Notes under the pieces: generated by a model
The model's database searches: none
What the model saw: only the letters and a program-made list of their open reading frames with translations
What the model was told of the DNA's origin: nothing
Position numbers and translations under genes: made by a program
In this document: positions 18,788-28,307 of the stretch, one piece after another
Position numbering within the stretch: position 1 is the stretch's first letter
Layout: every line of letters begins with the position of its first letter
Assembly: GCA_020443295.1 (NCBI GenBank)
Contig: JAGRIJ010000043.1
Coordinates: forward strand, 1-64,000
Direction: 5' to 3'
From: Alphaproteobacteria bacterium
GTDB lineage: Bacteria > Pseudomonadota > Alphaproteobacteria > Micavibrionales > Micavibrionaceae
DNA: 64,000 nucleotides

Positions 18788-21700
18788 CTATTCACCCTTT
18801 TTGTCTTCTACCCGTTCCCCCACCGTCACGCGCATTTCATCGCTGTTCGTGCGGATTTCAGGCACGTACATTGCGTGGGTCTGGTTGGGCATCGCGTGGA
18901 AAGTGCCAGGCACTTCGGCGCGGAGTTCGTAGCTGAGCTTATGCTTGCCCTGCTTAAGCCTGTCGATGAAGAAGGCGGCTTTCTGGTCACGGAATTCCTG
19001 ATAGAGGTAATTCTGCGCCCCGGTTTCGTGACCTTCCACATCCAGATCGGTATAAAAGCCCGCGCCGCTCTGCAATTGCACGGCCTCCAGCCCTGCGGGC
19101 TTGTAATCCTCGCTGACCAGATATTCGTAGTTGTTTTTGGCTTCAAGTTCGATATCCACCCGGATGCGGTCGCCGCTATTTACCGTGTCACCGTCTTTTA
19201 ACGGCATCCAGTCTTGCGCCAGCCCTTTCATCAGCGTTTCCTTGACGGACTGGATGAAGTATTTACGCTGAACAAAGATTTCGTTTCCAGCCTTGGTAAT
19301 CGGCTCCTCCAGCGTGAAATATTTCGTGTAGGCAGAGGCGTAGACCGCGCCTTTACCATCCATCACGATCTTCACCGTATTCTCGCCGTCCTTGAGGATA
19401 TCGGCAGGGATGTCGATGATGCGGTTGAAGCTGAAGACATTGGTTTCATCCACCGTGCCTTCGCGAACGGTTTTTCCGTTCACAATCACCTGATAGTTAT
19501 AGTTCGGCGCCAGTTCTTTCGTCGTTTTCAGGTAATCGGCAAGCCCCAGAATGGCGATAGCCGTATCACGGGTATTTTTCCAGCTTGCGCCGCGCCGGTT
19601 GAGGCTCATCCATTTCACCGCCGGTTCCAGATAGGCACTGGAGGGATCGATAGCGGAGAGAGCCTTGATGATGAAGGCAGTACCTTCCACGCCGCCATCG
19701 CTCCAGCGGTAATAGATGCCGGATTCACCCCAATGCGCGGTGCCGTTTTCCTTGTCTTCCTGCACGCCGTTAATCAGGTTGCGGGCGATGATTTCGGTGC
19801 CGTCCTTATTGCCGCGCTTAAATTCGGAGAGGGCGTAGAGAGCGCGGGTATAGGGATTGAGCTTGTCGCGCGACTCCCAGAGGCGCTTACGCTGGTTGTC
19901 CTCGAACTTGCTGCTGGAGCCTGATTCTGCAAGGGCATGGAGCATCCAGGCCAGCATGTCGGGATTGTTTTCTTCCTGAACCAGCTGGATCTGAAGGAAC
20001 CTCTTGGCGTTTTCGACAATATCGCCCCTGACCGGTACACCGGCCTGTTGCGTCAGGCTTAAGCCCCAAAGGACATAAGCGGTCATGAAACGGTCGCTGT
20101 CACCTTCTTTCCACCAGCCCCAGCCGCCGTCGCTGTGCTGGAAGTCATAGAGCCGCTTGAGTCCCTGATCGACCATGTCGTCGAGCTTTTTGTAGGTCGC
20201 GTCCGTCCGTTTTTGAGGATGGCCCGCCGGGTCGTTCCGGGGTTCCAGCACATCGCTCAGATAGGCCGCGATATCCTGATCCGCAATGCCGAGATCATGC
20301 ATCGTCTTGCGGACGATGACCGCCGGAAGGAATCGGCTCATGGTCTGTTCGACGCAGCCATACGGGTAATCCGCCAGATAGGGCAGCGCATCAAGCAGAT
20401 TTGCGGCCATGGAGGGCGAGATCGTAATCTGAAGGGACGTACTTTCCTTTATGCGTTCCTTGGGGATGCTGATTTTAAGCACCTGCTCCTTCTTGCCGTA
20501 ATCAGATTTAAGGATCGCGGTTTGCGCCAGAAATTTTTCGATGCCGTGCGGGATGACGGGGTATGTTTTTTCCATCGCATCGGCATTTTTCTTTCCTCGC
20601 GCGGTGACCTTAATTTTCGCGTTCCCGGCATTTTTGGCGAAGACCGCCCAATCCAGGCGGGTCTGACCTTTCGCGGGCACTTCGACGGGGCCGTGCTCTC
20701 CCTTCACGAACTGGCCGTTCTGAAACAGACCCGTCACATCGAGGCCTTCGACAGAAATCTGCGGGGTTACCGTTACGGGCTCATCGCTCAGATTGTCGAT
20801 CAGCGCGGAGACGGCCACGAGGTCGCGTTCGGTGAAGAAACGCGGCGCCTGCAGGCGGATCATCAGTTCCTTGTTGGACTTCACGTCATGCGTGACCGTG
20901 CCCACCGCCGTATCCTTGGTGATCGCGCGGGCGGTCAGACGCCATGTGGTCAGGGAGTCCGGAAATTTTGTCTTGATCGTCGCCTTGCCGTTCGCATCAG
21001 TGACGACAGAGGGCAGCCAGATCACGGTGGAGCGGAAATCGGTGCGGAGCTGCGGTTCCGGGCCCTGACCCGACTCCCCTCCCATTGCACTGGCTCCGTC
21101 AGCTCTGCCGTCCATGGCCATCGTTTTCGCGGCGATCATTTTGCCTTCCTTCATGGGGGCCTTTTCGTCCATTTCCATACTCATGACGGCCCCCTGTTCC
21201 ATCGGGGCCGCCGAGGGGGTAGGCATTGCCGAAGAGGCCATGTTCTGCGCGACTTCGGCTCTTGACAACGAATCCGTTACCGCAAAGTCCTGACCGGTCC
21301 GGCGTTCTCGAAGGCCGGGCTCTTGGTCTTTCGCCTGCTTGTCATAATCACCCTTATTTTTTTTAAGATCATCGAGCAGCGAGCGCATGTAAATGTTCCC
21401 GTTCTCATCAATATCGTAATTGACAAAAGCCCGCTGATAGAAGCTCGCATTGGTCTGAATGGAGTCATATTTTTTGGTTCCGTAGAAAAATTTACGGATA
21501 TCTTCGGCGAGTTCACCCTGAATGTAATAGACGGAGGCGTCTGTTAAACCGAGCGCAATTTCCCCGCTTACGGGGTTACCCTTGCCGTCGGTGACTTCAA
21601 TGTTGAACGTGCCTTCTTCCTGCGGCTGGTACACCGCCTTGTCGGAGGTGACCTTTACGTTCAAAAGCTTGTCATCGGGAGGAACGATGAGTTGCACATT

Positions 21701-24700
21701 GTTCATCTTGAGCTGGTAATGATCGACCGTTTGCGCATTCAAGAAAATGTTGGGCGTGTATTTGTCCGTGATCGGAATTTCGATCAGCTTGACCGTGCCT
21801 TTCATTTCAATCATTTCATAGCCGTAAAGCTCGTCGCTTTCCTGCGAGAACATCACCCAAAGCCCGGGACGATCGGTGATAATCATGGCCTGCGCCGTTT
21901 CGCCGGGCTTGTAGGTATCTTTCTCAGTAATGATCTGCAGCCCGCTATACTGGTATCCGATATTCACGGCGGAAGGTTCGCAGACCCAAACATAGGTCTG
22001 GCTGACCACCTCGTTACCGTTATCAAAGCCGGTGAAGCGGATTTCGTAATACCCGTTCTCGGAGGGTTCGAATTCGAAGACTGCTTCGCCCTTCTCATTG
22101 GTTTTAACGAATTTGGTAAAGAGTTCGGTGCCGTCATAACCGGCGGGTTTGATTACCTGATCATTCTGCACGACAGGATTGCGCCACCAATTGCGCAGGA
22201 CTGTCACCTTGCCCTCAACGCCTACAGGCTCTTCGTTAGCGGTCATGGTGTGGATGGTCACTTTCGCCTTGTCGCCGGGACGATACAGGCTTTCCTTGGG
22301 TTCAAGGAAGGCGAAGAAGGCGTTTTTGGTGACCTTGATATCACTGGAGCCGATGATTTCCCGGCGGCTTTTATCCACCACGCGGACTTCAACATGGTAT
22401 TGCAGGTCATTGGGAGAATCCTTGGGCGTTTCGATGGAGAAATGCGCCTTGCCGTCCTTGTCGGTCTTGATCTTTTTCTGCTCCATCAGATTGCCGTAAT
22501 AGCCGTAATTCTGATAGCGCGGGTACATGTCCTCGTAGTACCAAGGGTACGGGCGCACGGGCCAGTAATACTGGTAATAGGGTTGCTGGTAGACGAGGTA
22601 TTCGACGTCGGCATTCGCGACAGCACCGCCGAAATAGTACTGGGCGTCGATTTCCACCTCCAGCGTGTCACCGAGACGGTAGGCGTCGATTTCACCTTCC
22701 TGAACTTCTTTTTCCTTCGGTTTCATGTTGACAAGGAATTCAGGCAGCTTGTACTCCTCCAGCCTGAAAAGCTGGGCGTTTCCAAGGTATGTATTGTTGT
22801 CGACGTCGATCAGGTTCATGCTGTACTGGCCAAGCACCGCCTTTTCATCCAGCGTCAGTTCCCCGGCGAACCCGCCATATTCGTTCAGAGTGAAGGTTTC
22901 TTCCTTCACCTGCTGGCCCTGAGGGTTCATAATCTGGGCTTTTACATTCTTGCCCGCGAAAATCTGAAAGCCGCCTTCATGCGGACGCCTCAGGATTCCC
23001 TTGAAGGAGACCGTTTCATTCGGGCGGTAGGCCGGGCGATCGGTGAAGGCATAAAACCACCATTCCCCCTTATTGTTGTAATCATTGTAATAAAAATTGT
23101 TCTGGACGAAGGCCTGTCCGTTTTTCTTATCGGAAACGACGGCAAAGACGTTATGCTGGCGGTAATAGGTGTTGCCCTGTTCCGGATAGAGCAAATCGGC
23201 GGCCAACATACCTTTCGAGTCCGTAACCCCTTCTCCTTCTTTCCAAAAGGTGTGGCCTTGGGCATCGTAGTATGAATAGACATATTTCACGGGCACATCG
23301 CTTAACGGCTTTCCGGACTGGGCATTCACGGCCCAGAATACAGCCTTGTTTTTTGTGATCTTGTTGAGCAAGGCGGATTCGCTGACCAGAACGAGGTCCA
23401 AAGATTCGGTCGCTCCCGATTTCGCTAAAAGAATGTAAGCGCCCACAGGAACAACGCCGTCTTCGGGCTTAATCTGCCCTTCGGGTTCGGTGACCCGCCA
23501 TTTGGCCAGGCTTTTGCTTTCGCCATGATAAATATGTTTACCCTCGTCGTTCAGGTTGATCTTCCAGTTCAGGGCGATGGGCAACGATTTGAGCGCCGCC
23601 GTATTTTCGCGGAATTTCTGCAAAAGATCGTAATAACTGTTAATACCGTTGGGGAAATTAGAGAGGTTTACGGCGCTGCGCATATCTACAGAATACAAGG
23701 TAAATTCAACATTACTGACGTTCCGCCAGTTCATGCTGAGCTGAACCTGACTTCCGGGTACAAAGGTCTGGCCTGTGCTGATATTGAGCTGAGGCTGGGT
23801 GATGGTTTCAGCGCGGCGTTTAATTTCATCAAGCCACTGAGATTCGCCCGGCTTATATTTGCTGATGAAGGCGCCGTATATCTCTATGGCCTTGTTAAAA
23901 TCCTGATGGTTTTCATAAGACATGCCCAACTGGTAATAGGCATCGTCAGCCCACTCGCTGTCGGGGAAGTCCTTAATAATGATGTTAAATTCGTCAGCCG
24001 CTTTGTCATAAAGCTTCTGGTCGCCTGTGTAATTCGACATACTGGCCATGGCCAGACCGTAATGAGCGCGGGCCTTATCATCGTCAGATTGGGCGACTTT
24101 AAGGATTTCCTCATAGAGAACCTGCAGACCGATATTACTGGGCTGAGGCGACGGGGTCGGCGGCGCTATGACCTTTTGTCCCTGACCGAGCCGGATAGGC
24201 TGGATTTCGGTATAATACCAGCCCCATCGGGTTGTGATAAAATCAGCGAGTTGAAAGCTGATTTCCAGAAATTTCTGCCGCGCGAGATCCAGATCGGTCG
24301 AGCCCGCCCACCAGTTGCGGGCGTTGTCCAGAGCCTGCCGGACCTGCTGCTGTTGTCCGTAAGGATCAGACTGGATGTAGTAGGTAGCCAGAGCGACGTT
24401 GCTTTCGGCCCACCAGCGATCCTGTTCCTTCCCCTCAATGAGAGTCTGAAGGTTTTGCGTGGCTTTCAAGAGTTGCGACTGATCATTCAGGTGGAGGATC
24501 GAATCGGACCATTTAAAGAGAACCTCCCGTGCGAGGTCCTCGCGTTCCGCTTTCTGATCAAGAAGCTTGCCGAATTCGTCCAAGGCTAACTGATAGGATT
24601 TTTCGTCGTAATATTTGCGCCCCGCCGCCAAATCCTTCTCGGCGTAGGCAAAAGCCTGTCCTGCCATCAGGAAAAACACAAAAAAGGTGAAAATCGGCGC

Positions 24701-24709
24701 GTATTTCAT
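18788..24709 (-). CDS. Large bacterial alpha-2-macroglobulin with thioester
   Basis: About 1973 residues. ATG 24709 gives a clean signal peptide (MKYAPIFTFFVFFLMAGQAFA) without a lipobox Cys, so it is periplasmic rather than lipid-anchored. The N-terminal 300 residues carry TPR-like helices. Macroglobulin beta-domains follow, then a Met-rich low-complexity linker (21060-21290). After that come the A2M core (STVIWLPSVVTDANGKATI, FPDSLTTWRLTARA) and the thioester motif GCVEQT with C1452 and Q1455, then the alpha/alpha toroid (SDGGWGWWKEGDSDRFMTAYV). Such proteins trap proteases by covalent thioester capture. The usual partner pbpC is not adjacent. The C-terminus looks complete. Confidence 0.93.
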   Translation of the reverse strand: MKYAPIFTFFVFFLMAGQAFAYAEKDLAAGRKYYDEKSYQLALDEFGKLLDQKAEREDLAREVLFKWSDSILHLNDQSQLLKATQNLQTLIEGKEQDRWWAESNVALATYYIQSDPYGQQQQVRQALDNARNWWAGSTDLDLARQKFLEISFQLADFITTRWGWYYTEIQPIRLGQGQKVIAPPTPSPQPSNIGLQVLYEEILKVAQSDDDKARAHYGLAMASMSNYTGDQKLYDKAADEFNIIIKDFPDSEWADDAYYQLGMSYENHQDFNKAIEIYGAFISKYKPGESQWLDEIKRRAETITQPQLNISTGQTFVPGSQVQLSMNWRNVSNVEFTLYSVDMRSAVNLSNFPNGINSYYDLLQKFRENTAALKSLPIALNWKINLNDEGKHIYHGESKSLAKWRVTEPEGQIKPEDGVVPVGAYILLAKSGATESLDLVLVSESALLNKITKNKAVFWAVNAQSGKPLSDVPVKYVYSYYDAQGHTFWKEGEGVTDSKGMLAADLLYPEQGNTYYRQHNVFAVVSDKKNGQAFVQNNFYYNDYNNKGEWWFYAFTDRPAYRPNETVSFKGILRRPHEGGFQIFAGKNVKAQIMNPQGQQVKEETFTLNEYGGFAGELTLDEKAVLGQYSMNLIDVDNNTYLGNAQLFRLEEYKLPEFLVNMKPKEKEVQEGEIDAYRLGDTLEVEIDAQYYFGGAVANADVEYLVYQQPYYQYYWPVRPYPWYYEDMYPRYQNYGYYGNLMEQKKIKTDKDGKAHFSIETPKDSPNDLQYHVEVRVVDKSRREIIGSSDIKVTKNAFFAFLEPKESLYRPGDKAKVTIHTMTANEEPVGVEGKVTVLRNWWRNPVVQNDQVIKPAGYDGTELFTKFVKTNEKGEAVFEFEPSENGYYEIRFTGFDNGNEVVSQTYVWVCEPSAVNIGYQYSGLQIITEKDTYKPGETAQAMIITDRPGLWVMFSQESDELYGYEMIEMKGTVKLIEIPITDKYTPNIFLNAQTVDHYQLKMNNVQLIVPPDDKLLNVKVTSDKAVYQPQEEGTFNIEVTDGKGNPVSGEIALGLTDASVYYIQGELAEDIRKFFYGTKKYDSIQTNASFYQRAFVNYDIDENGNIYMRSLLDDLKKNKGDYDKQAKDQEPGLRERRTGQDFAVTDSLSRAEVAQNMASSAMPTPSAAPMEQGAVMSMEMDEKAPMKEGKMIAAKTMAMDGRADGASAMGGESGQGPEPQLRTDFRSTVIWLPSVVTDANGKATIKTKFPDSLTTWRLTARAITKDTAVGTVTHDVKSNKELMIRLQAPRFFTERDLVAVSALIDNLSDEPVTVTPQISVEGLDVTGLFQNGQFVKGEHGPVEVPAKGQTRLDWAVFAKNAGNAKIKVTARGKKNADAMEKTYPVIPHGIEKFLAQTAILKSDYGKKEQVLKISIPKERIKESTSLQITISPSMAANLLDALPYLADYPYGCVEQTMSRFLPAVIVRKTMHDLGIADQDIAAYLSDVLEPRNDPAGHPQKRTDATYKKLDDMVDQGLKRLYDFQHSDGGWGWWKEGDSDRFMTAYVLWGLSLTQQAGVPVRGDIVENAKRFLQIQLVQEENNPDMLAWMLHALAESGSSSKFEDNQRKRLWESRDKLNPYTRALYALSEFKRGNKDGTEIIARNLINGVQEDKENGTAHWGESGIYYRWSDGGVEGTAFIIKALSAIDPSSAYLEPAVKWMSLNRRGASWKNTRDTAIAILGLADYLKTTKELAPNYNYQVIVNGKTVREGTVDETNVFSFNRIIDIPADILKDGENTVKIVMDGKGAVYASAYTKYFTLEEPITKAGNEIFVQRKYFIQSVKETLMKGLAQDWMPLKDGDTVNSGDRIRVDIELEAKNNYEYLVSEDYKPAGLEAVQLQSGAGFYTDLDVEGHETGAQNYLYQEFRDQKAAFFIDRLKQGKHKLSYELRAEVPGTFHAMPNQTHAMYVPEIRTNSDEMRVTVGERVEDKKGE

Positions 24710-24871
24710 CGGCTTAAATCCATTTTTAAAATATGATCCGTCGGTAAGACGACCTGCAAAAAACATTCCTTGGAAAGTTTTTTAATCTTCAGTGCCCGAC
24801 CACAGAGAGTCAAGCCTAAGAGTCACGTTCAACAGCTTTCAATTCTTTATTCTGTTGTCTATTCTCATGCC

Positions 24872-26023
24872 ATGAAACGTTTCTTTTTTGCCGTTATGGT
24901 CACCCTGCTTTTAGCGGGCGGCTATGTTTTTGCAACTTACACCCCGCCCGTGCGCTCTTTTCATTCGGAAAAGGCCGATTTCAGGCTCGTAACGGTTGCC
25001 GCAGGGCTGCATCACCCCTGGGGGCTGGCGTTCCTGCCCGGAAAGAACGGCTACCTGGTTACCGAGCGACGCGGCAAGCTCTGGCATATCAGTCAGGACG
25101 GGCAGGACCGTAGGGAAATTAAAAATGCGCCCCCGGTTTATGCCGAGGGGCAAGGCGGATTGCTGGACGTCCTTGTCCCGCCGGATTACACAGAAGGGGG
25201 ATGGATTTATCTCACCTATGCCGGACCCGATCCCAAAAATCCGGATCTGGCGGGGACGGAAGCTGCGCGGGCCCAGCTTTACCTCACGCAGGACCGGCTG
25301 GCCAAGCTTGAGGTTATTTTCCGGCAGGTTCCCAAAATCGAGAGCGATCACCATTTCGGCAGCCGGATAGCGCTGGCGCCGGACGGCACGCTTTATATCA
25401 CGGCCGGGGAGCGCGGGCAGATGAAGCAGGCCCAGAATCCGAAAAACCATCAGGGAACGGTTGTGCGCATTCATACGGACGGGCGCCTTCCTGACGATAA
25501 CCCTTTCGCACATTCGGATGCCGCGTTGCCAGAAATCTTCAGTTACGGGCACCGCAACCCGCAGGGGCTGACGCTTAATCCCTTTACCGGAGATATCTGG
25601 GAGATCGAACACGGGCCGCAGGGGGGCGATGAGATCAATATCCTCAAGCCCGGCGCGAATTACGGCTGGCCCGCTGTGACATTCGGGCGCAATTACGTGA
25701 TCGGTACGAAAATTTCCGAATATACGCATCTGGACGGGATGGAAGACCCGATATGGCAGTGGACGCCCTCCATCGCGCCCAGCGGCATGGCGTTTTATAC
25801 CGGCGATGTTTTTCCGGGGTGGAAAGGGAATCTTTTCGTCGGAGCTCTTGCGTTCCGGCAACTCGACCGAATGGTTATCAAGGACAATAAAGTCGTGGAC
25901 CGGGAAATCCTGATCAAGGATTTCAAACAGCGCATCCGCGATGTGCGGAACGGGCCGGATGGGTATCTTTATCTTCTCACCGATGAGGAGAACGGGGAAT
26001 TGCTCCGGCTGGAACCGCTTTAA
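24872..26023 (+). CDS. PQQ-dependent aldose sugar dehydrogenase family protein
   Basis: About 383 residues from ATG 24872, where the signal peptide MKRFFFAVMVTLLLAGGYVF begins; a longer frame to 24770 has no signal character. Family features of the soluble glucose/aldose dehydrogenase (YliI/Asd) six-bladed propeller are LHHPWGLAFLPG, YLVTERRGKLW, HHFGSRIALAPDGTLYIT, YGHRNPQGLTLNP, EIEHGPQGGDEINIL and NYGWPAVTFG. It oxidises aldoses in the periplasm using PQQ. No pqq genes are in the window. The glycosylase gene follows after three bases. Confidence 0.9.
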   Translation: MKRFFFAVMVTLLLAGGYVFATYTPPVRSFHSEKADFRLVTVAAGLHHPWGLAFLPGKNGYLVTERRGKLWHISQDGQDRREIKNAPPVYAEGQGGLLDVLVPPDYTEGGWIYLTYAGPDPKNPDLAGTEAARAQLYLTQDRLAKLEVIFRQVPKIESDHHFGSRIALAPDGTLYITAGERGQMKQAQNPKNHQGTVVRIHTDGRLPDDNPFAHSDAALPEIFSYGHRNPQGLTLNPFTGDIWEIEHGPQGGDEINILKPGANYGWPAVTFGRNYVIGTKISEYTHLDGMEDPIWQWTPSIAPSGMAFYTGDVFPGWKGNLFVGALAFRQLDRMVIKDNKVVDREILIKDFKQRIRDVRNGPDGYLYLLTDEENGELLRLEPL

Positions 26024-26026
26024 ATC

Positions 26027-26611
26027 ATGAGCGCTCTTAAGAAACTTATCGAAGAGGTCAAAGGCTGCGCGCTGTGCGCAGAGCATCTTCCGCTCGGGCC
26101 ACGACCTGTTTTCCGCGTTCACCCGCAGGCGAAAATCCTCGTCGTCGGGCAGGCGCCGGGTGTCCGCGTTCACCGCAGCGGGTTGCCTTTTGACGATCCG
26201 AGCGGCGACCGCCTGCGGAAATGGATGAATATGGGCCGCGAAACATTCTACGATGAATCAAAAATCGCTTTCCTGCCGATGGGGTTTTGCTATCCCGGAA
26301 CCGGTAAATCGGGCGACCTGCCGCCCCGCCCCGAGTGTGCGCAAACATGGCGGGCGCGATTGCTTTGCATTCTTGAAAATGTCGAACTGACCCTGGTTAT
26401 CGGGCAGTACGCCCATGCCTATCATTTTTCTGGCGAAAAGAAAAAAACGCTGACAGAAACCGTAAGAGACTGGCGAAGCTTCTGGCCCTCACGCCTGCCC
26501 CTGCCTCATCCCAGCCCGCGCAATCTTCTCTGGCTGAAAAAAAATCCGTGGTTTGAAGCAGAGGTCGTCCCAGAGCTTCAGAAAGAAGTGAAGCGGATTC
26601 TGCAGAATTAA
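26027..26611 (+). CDS. Uracil-DNA glycosylase superfamily protein (4Fe-4S type)
   Basis: 194 residues. Motif I is VVGQAPG and the late motif is LPHPSPRN. Four Cys are spaced C14-x2-C17 and C88-x15-C104, the pattern of iron-sulfur family 4/5 uracil-DNA glycosylases. FLPMGFCYPGTGKSGDLPPR is typical of the compact subfamily. It would excise uracil or deaminated bases. It is likely co-transcribed with the sugar dehydrogenase, although the two functions are unrelated. Confidence 0.82.
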   Translation: MSALKKLIEEVKGCALCAEHLPLGPRPVFRVHPQAKILVVGQAPGVRVHRSGLPFDDPSGDRLRKWMNMGRETFYDESKIAFLPMGFCYPGTGKSGDLPPRPECAQTWRARLLCILENVELTLVIGQYAHAYHFSGEKKKTLTETVRDWRSFWPSRLPLPHPSPRNLLWLKKNPWFEAEVVPELQKEVKRILQN

Positions 26612-26641
26612 GAAAAATATCCGAACTTTAGAATCCTGAAT

Positions 26642-28048
26642 TCAAACCAGTTCGGGATGATCGTCAGGGACAATGGTCATCCCCGGCTCATCATCCCTGC
26701 GTTCCATCGGCACAAAATCACGCTTTTTAGGTCCCTGATATAACTGGTACGGGCGGGTAATCGGATCGGGCTTACCGACGACCTCTTCCATATGGGCGAC
26801 CTGTCCGGCAATCCGGCCCTGTTCGAAAATCGGCGTAAACATATTCGGCGGAAAATTCATGGCGCGCAGAATAATTCCGGAATAAAAATCGACATTGGGG
26901 TAAAGCTTGCGCGCGATAAAATATTCATCCTGAAGGGCGATCTGCTCAAGCTCCCGCGCGATAGCCAGCTTTTCATCCTGAACATGCAAGGATGACAAAA
27001 CCTCATCCGCATGCGCCTTTATGATCCGTGCGCGCGGGTCAAAATTCTTATAGATGCGGTGGCCAAACCCCATCAGCCGGAAGGAATCGTCCTTGTCCTT
27101 TGCGCGGGCAACGAATTCGGGAATCCGGTCCACGGTGCCGATTTCGTCGAGCATCAGCAAGACGGCCTGATTGGCGCCTCCGTGTTTCGGGCCCCACAGC
27201 GCGTTAATGCCTGACGCTATGGCCACGACAGGGTCGGCTCCCGTAGAGACGACGGTGCGCGCTGTCGACGTCGAGGCATTTTGCTCGTGGTCGGCATGGA
27301 GAATAAATATCTTATCCATCGCCTCGGTCAGCACGGGGTTGCTTTCATAGCGTCCGCGATCATCCGCAAAGCACATGTGCAGGAAGCGCTCCGTATAGGG
27401 GCGGTTTTTGTCCGGCTCCATGAAATCGTCACCACGGGAAATCCGGAAAGCATTCGCCACGATTGTTGGCATCTTGGCGATCATATGGTGCGGGGGGACC
27501 TGGCTTTGCGGGTGTTCATCCGCCAGCGCCGTCACAGCTGCGGAGATCATGGCCATCGGGTGCTTGTTTCTCATCGCATAGAGGACGTCAACTACGTCAT
27601 CCGGGACGTTCGCGTGATCGGCCATTTCCTGCTCGAATACCGCAAGCTGGTCCTTGGTCGGCAATTCTCCTTCGCGCAGAAGATAGGCTGTTTCCATGAA
27701 GGTGCTTTGCTCGGCGAGCTGTTCGATCGGGTATCCACGATATTGAAGGATGCCCTGCTCCCCATCGATGTAGGTAATGTTCGATACTGTACTTGCCGTA
27801 TGCGGATAACCGGGGTCGAGCGTTTTGAGCCTGTTAAAATCACCGGACAGGCGTCCGAGATCAATCACGTCAAACCCGCCAGTAGAGGAGGAAAGTATCG
27901 GCAATTCCGCTTCCGCCCCCGTCCTGTTATCACGCAAGGTTACCGAATTCGGACCGTAGCCGACTTTTGTGGTGACTTGGCTATAATCCCGGCCTGCACC
28001 GTGATCAGCCTGCCGATCTTCGACGGAACCTGGATTTTTCTCAGACAT
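26642..28048 (-). CDS. gltA: Citrate synthase, type II
   Basis: 468 residues. It condenses oxaloacetate and acetyl-CoA in the TCA cycle. Signatures are GILQYRGYPIEQLAE, the catalytic His regions LHADHEQNAST and GFGHRIYKNFDPRA, and the late DFYSGIILRAMNFPPNMFTPIF with the catalytic Asp. The N-terminus has about 30 extra hydrophilic residues (MSEKNPGSVEDRQADHGAGR) compared with typical enzymes. A GAGGGTGG ribosome binding site sits before the ATG. icd lies 14 kb away, not in the same operon. Confidence 0.96.
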   Translation of the reverse strand: MSEKNPGSVEDRQADHGAGRDYSQVTTKVGYGPNSVTLRDNRTGAEAELPILSSSTGGFDVIDLGRLSGDFNRLKTLDPGYPHTASTVSNITYIDGEQGILQYRGYPIEQLAEQSTFMETAYLLREGELPTKDQLAVFEQEMADHANVPDDVVDVLYAMRNKHPMAMISAAVTALADEHPQSQVPPHHMIAKMPTIVANAFRISRGDDFMEPDKNRPYTERFLHMCFADDRGRYESNPVLTEAMDKIFILHADHEQNASTSTARTVVSTGADPVVAIASGINALWGPKHGGANQAVLLMLDEIGTVDRIPEFVARAKDKDDSFRLMGFGHRIYKNFDPRARIIKAHADEVLSSLHVQDEKLAIARELEQIALQDEYFIARKLYPNVDFYSGIILRAMNFPPNMFTPIFEQGRIAGQVAHMEEVVGKPDPITRPYQLYQGPKKRDFVPMERRDDEPGMTIVPDDHPELV

Positions 28049-28229
28049 AAAACCACCCTCTTTATCTTGTATATTTTTTATTTGTAGCCTTTCATTTAGG
28101 CTCGCGTCTTAACATAAGTCAAGAAACATCGCCTTCACTAACTACTTTGCATCATAGAGTAATTTCTAGTATACTGTAGGGAAAGAGCGAGTTTCAGAGC
28201 ACGATTTTTTTTAAATTTCAAAAAATACT

Positions 28230-28259
28230 TTGCAATACAGAGTAGTGTTGTGGTATCGT
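28230..28259 (+). promoter_or_regulatory. Predicted promoter of the Tat-exported phosphatase-fold gene
   Basis: -35 TTGCAA (28230-28235), an 18-base spacer and -10 TATCGT (28254-28259), about 50 bases before ATG 28308, in the 259-base divergent gap with gltA. It is a weak match at the -10. Confidence 0.3.
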
Positions 28260-28307
28260 GAAATTAGGTTGATGGACAACCATTCATAACATTTCACGAG
28301 GTGCGCT

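Noticed and set aside
21692..23275. 527-codon plus-strand open frame
   Set aside because: Antisense to the alpha-2-macroglobulin gene, whose protein features are clear throughout.
24911..26173. 420-codon minus-strand open frame
   Set aside because: Antisense to the sugar dehydrogenase and glycosylase genes, both with recognisable motifs.
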